From Arenibacter antarcticus (GTDB taxonomy: Bacteria; Bacteroidota; Bacteroidia; Flavobacteriales; Flavobacteriaceae), in NCBI RefSeq assembly GCF_041320605.1, contig NZ_CP166679.1, positions 3,210,001-3,274,000 of the forward strand: a stretch of DNA of 64,000 bases. Reading direction: 5' to 3'. Position 1 is the stretch's first letter. Each line of letters begins with the position of its first letter. Shown piece by piece: positions 62,773 through 64,000 of the stretch. The notes beneath the pieces are model-generated. The model searched no databases, had not been told where the DNA came from, and was given only the letters and a program-made list of their open reading frames with translations. Both the position numbers and the translations under genes were made by a program.

Positions 62773-62806
62773 AAGAACTAGCCTAAAATGCTTTAGGCTA
62801 GTTCTT
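62773..62806. terminator. Perfect 15-bp hairpin after the cupredoxin gene
   Basis: AAGAACTAGCCTAAA (62773-62787) pairs fully with 62792-62806 around a 4-base loop. It ends the minus-strand cupredoxin operon and may also limit antisense transcription. Confidence 0.7.
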
Positions 62807-62838
62807 TTCAACCCTGTAAACACCTACTAAGAATCAAC

Positions 62839-63189
62839 CTAAGATTCAATTTTTATGGTCCCTTTCATCACTTTGTGCAGACTGCAGAAATACGCCTCGT
62901 CTTGTGTGATTACCTTGCTCCAACTTTCATTTTTGCCAAAGGGTTTAGAGGTCCATTTATCATTTTTTTCATCGGTAACGTCGTGCAGAATAAAATCCTT
63001 ATTGATCCAGATTACCTTATCCCCTTTTTTTACGATTAGGTTTTGCGGAACAAACTTCATTTTTATAATCTCTACCGTATGTACTTGGGGTTCTTGGGTA
63101 GTATTCTCCTTAAGTCCAAATCCCCATAGTAGTATAATGGATACCAGTATTACGGTCTGAAAGTGATAATGTTTTAAAAAAGGTTTCAT
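62839..63189 (-). CDS. Membrane-anchored cupredoxin (plastocyanin-like)
   Basis: The 116-residue protein has an N-terminal membrane anchor (about 12-25) and a cupredoxin domain with a full type 1 copper site: H69 (ILHDVT), C102, H105 and M108 (YFCSLHKVMKG). It carries electrons in the periplasm. The start overlaps the upstream DUF4142 stop as ATGA, so the two are coupled. Confidence 0.88.
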   Translation of the reverse strand: MKPFLKHYHFQTVILVSIILLWGFGLKENTTQEPQVHTVEIIKMKFVPQNLIVKKGDKVIWINKDFILHDVTDEKNDKWTSKPFGKNESWSKVITQDEAYFCSLHKVMKGTIKIES

Positions 63190-63731
63190 TTTTTTGAGGT
63201 CAATTTATTTTGTAACATCTGAGCATGTCCCAAGTGCGTTTCCAATGCAGGAACTACAGTCTCCAACAGTTCCTTAAGCTCTTGATTTTTAGTTTCGGGA
63301 ATCAAAAGGTCGTTCACCGCACCAATTACTTGTTTGTGATAAGCTACCTCATTGTCTACATAGTACTTGTCAAAATCGTTTTTCTTAGCTTTTTCCAAGT
63401 TGACTTTGGTATCTTCCGCTTGTTTCAATAATGATTGACTAACGGCGTTGTCTATAGGGGTTACCTTTAATTTTGTCACTAGTGCTACCGCTTGCTCTAT
63501 AACCGCAGTATGGTCTTCTATCATACGATTGGCAAAATCCTGCACCTCTTTATTTTTAGATTTTTGCAATGCGATCTTGGCAAAGTCAATATCAATCTGA
63601 TTTGCTACTACCGCAACCGATGCTATTTCGGGATCGGTAAGTTTGGGCGACTCTTGAGCCTGTAATGGGATTACCAATAATAACAATGATAAAAACCCAA
63701 ATACTTTGATGTGATTTGCATAATTTTTCAT
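63186..63731 (-). CDS. Exported DUF4142 family protein
   Basis: I use the ATG at 63731, which starts a signal peptide (VFGFLSLLLLVIPLQAQ); 12 residues of the longer frame would precede it. The 181-residue product has the DUF4142 pattern of ferritin-like helical bundles: QIDIDFAKIALQKSKNKEVQ, ANRMIEDHTA, and KKNDFDKYYVDNEVAYHKQV. Function unknown, often stress linked. It is coupled to the cupredoxin gene. Confidence 0.85.
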   Translation of the reverse strand: MKNYANHIKVFGFLSLLLLVIPLQAQESPKLTDPEIASVAVVANQIDIDFAKIALQKSKNKEVQDFANRMIEDHTAVIEQAVALVTKLKVTPIDNAVSQSLLKQAEDTKVNLEKAKKNDFDKYYVDNEVAYHKQVIGAVNDLLIPETKNQELKELLETVVPALETHLGHAQMLQNKLTSKK

Positions 63732-63795
63732 CTTATTGTGTGTATTTGTTTCCCATTGGATGCGCAAAAAAGGAAAAGGTTACAAATATTTAAAA

Positions 63796-64000
63796 TCAAG
63801 GAGTTAAGGCGGTTAGGAATTGATTTTGGACTTTCTTTTTTCTGAATTTCCCCGACAAAAAGCTTGTTTTAGTAAGGCTATTTGGGTCGTTTACGCCACG
63901 TGATGCGACACATAAATGTTTGGCTTCCGCTACTACGGCAATATCTTGAGTCGCAAGCAATTCCATCAACACCTTACCCACAGCTACTGTAAATTTTTCT
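63796..64000 (-). CDS. folE: GTP cyclohydrolase I, C-terminal part (continues beyond window)
   Basis: The minus-strand frame, open to the window edge, reads EKFTVAVGKVLMELL, IAVVAEAKHLCVASRGV (with the zinc-ligand Cys and conserved substrate residues), then SLTKTSFLSGKFRK and stop. It is the C-terminal end of FolE, which makes dihydroneopterin triphosphate for folate or pterin synthesis. The 5' part lies outside the window. Confidence 0.88.
   Translation of the reverse strand, partial: EKFTVAVGKVLMELLATQDIAVVAEAKHLCVASRGVNDPNSLTKTSFLSGKFRKKKVQNQFLTALTP

Overview
The window reads as chromosome of a marine Bacteroidetes, most likely Flavobacteriaceae. The signs are a giant type IX secretion adhesin with a type B sorting domain beside its PorP/SprF partner, Bacteroidetes-type -7 boxes (TAnnTTTG), CTnDOT-like integrase and BfmA/BtgA mobilisation genes, many TlpA-like thioredoxin proteins, AT-rich DNA and short operons. 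All calls rest on reading the sequence and on family knowledge; no database search was run.

Layout. 1-8.9 kb is ordinary chromosome: exonuclease III, an SBF-like transporter, a DMT transporter, a five-gene sulfur-redox-looking operon (unknown protein, DoxX, two DsrE-like proteins, TlpA) and an SDR/DUF2867 protein. A decayed FG-GAP repeat gene occupies about 8.96-9.7 kb. A tRNA-Pro(GGG) at 9968-10041 is the target of a 13.5-kb integrative element that runs to a 13-bp copy of the tRNA 3' end at 23474-23486. This element carries a tyrosine integrase, a BfmA/BtgA accessory mobilisation protein (no relaxase visible), a replication pair (HTH initiator-like protein and DnaC-like loader), an excisionase-like HTH protein, an ArsR-MerTP-GDCCVxC module and a CzcCBA-type RND efflux operon with two His-rich accessory proteins.

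Right after the att copy lies what looks like part of a second element: a near-identical excisionase gene with the same operator, then a type I restriction-modification operon (hsdR, rhuM-doc, hsdM) whose hsdS is cut off inside its first recognition domain. At 31.14 kb two convergent genes (a sensor propeller and a LytS-like kinase) are truncated against each other, which looks like a deletion scar.

32-39.7 kb holds a cytochrome, a methyltransferase, an NTF2-like protein, an HpcH/HpaI aldolase and a secreted glycoside-hydrolase-like protein. 39.7-46.1 kb is a patchwork of stress or detoxification-type genes (TetR, AhpD-like, orphan FabF, haloacid dehalogenase, HxlR, VOC) separated by gene scraps. 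46-64 kb returns to core-like content: SRAP, a propeller lipoprotein with TlpA, PorP/SprF with a 2510-residue adhesin, a GIY-YIG protein with a catalytically degenerate exonuclease domain, an SDR, a di-heme cytochrome, a cupredoxin, a DUF4142 protein and the 3' end of folE.

The most unusual signal is a conserved leader. A tiny reading frame lies exactly 10 nt upstream of both arsR (15.6 kb) and fabF (41.4 kb). The two copies share most of their bases and reach to the downstream start codon, and one carries an in-frame insertion made of two small palindromes.
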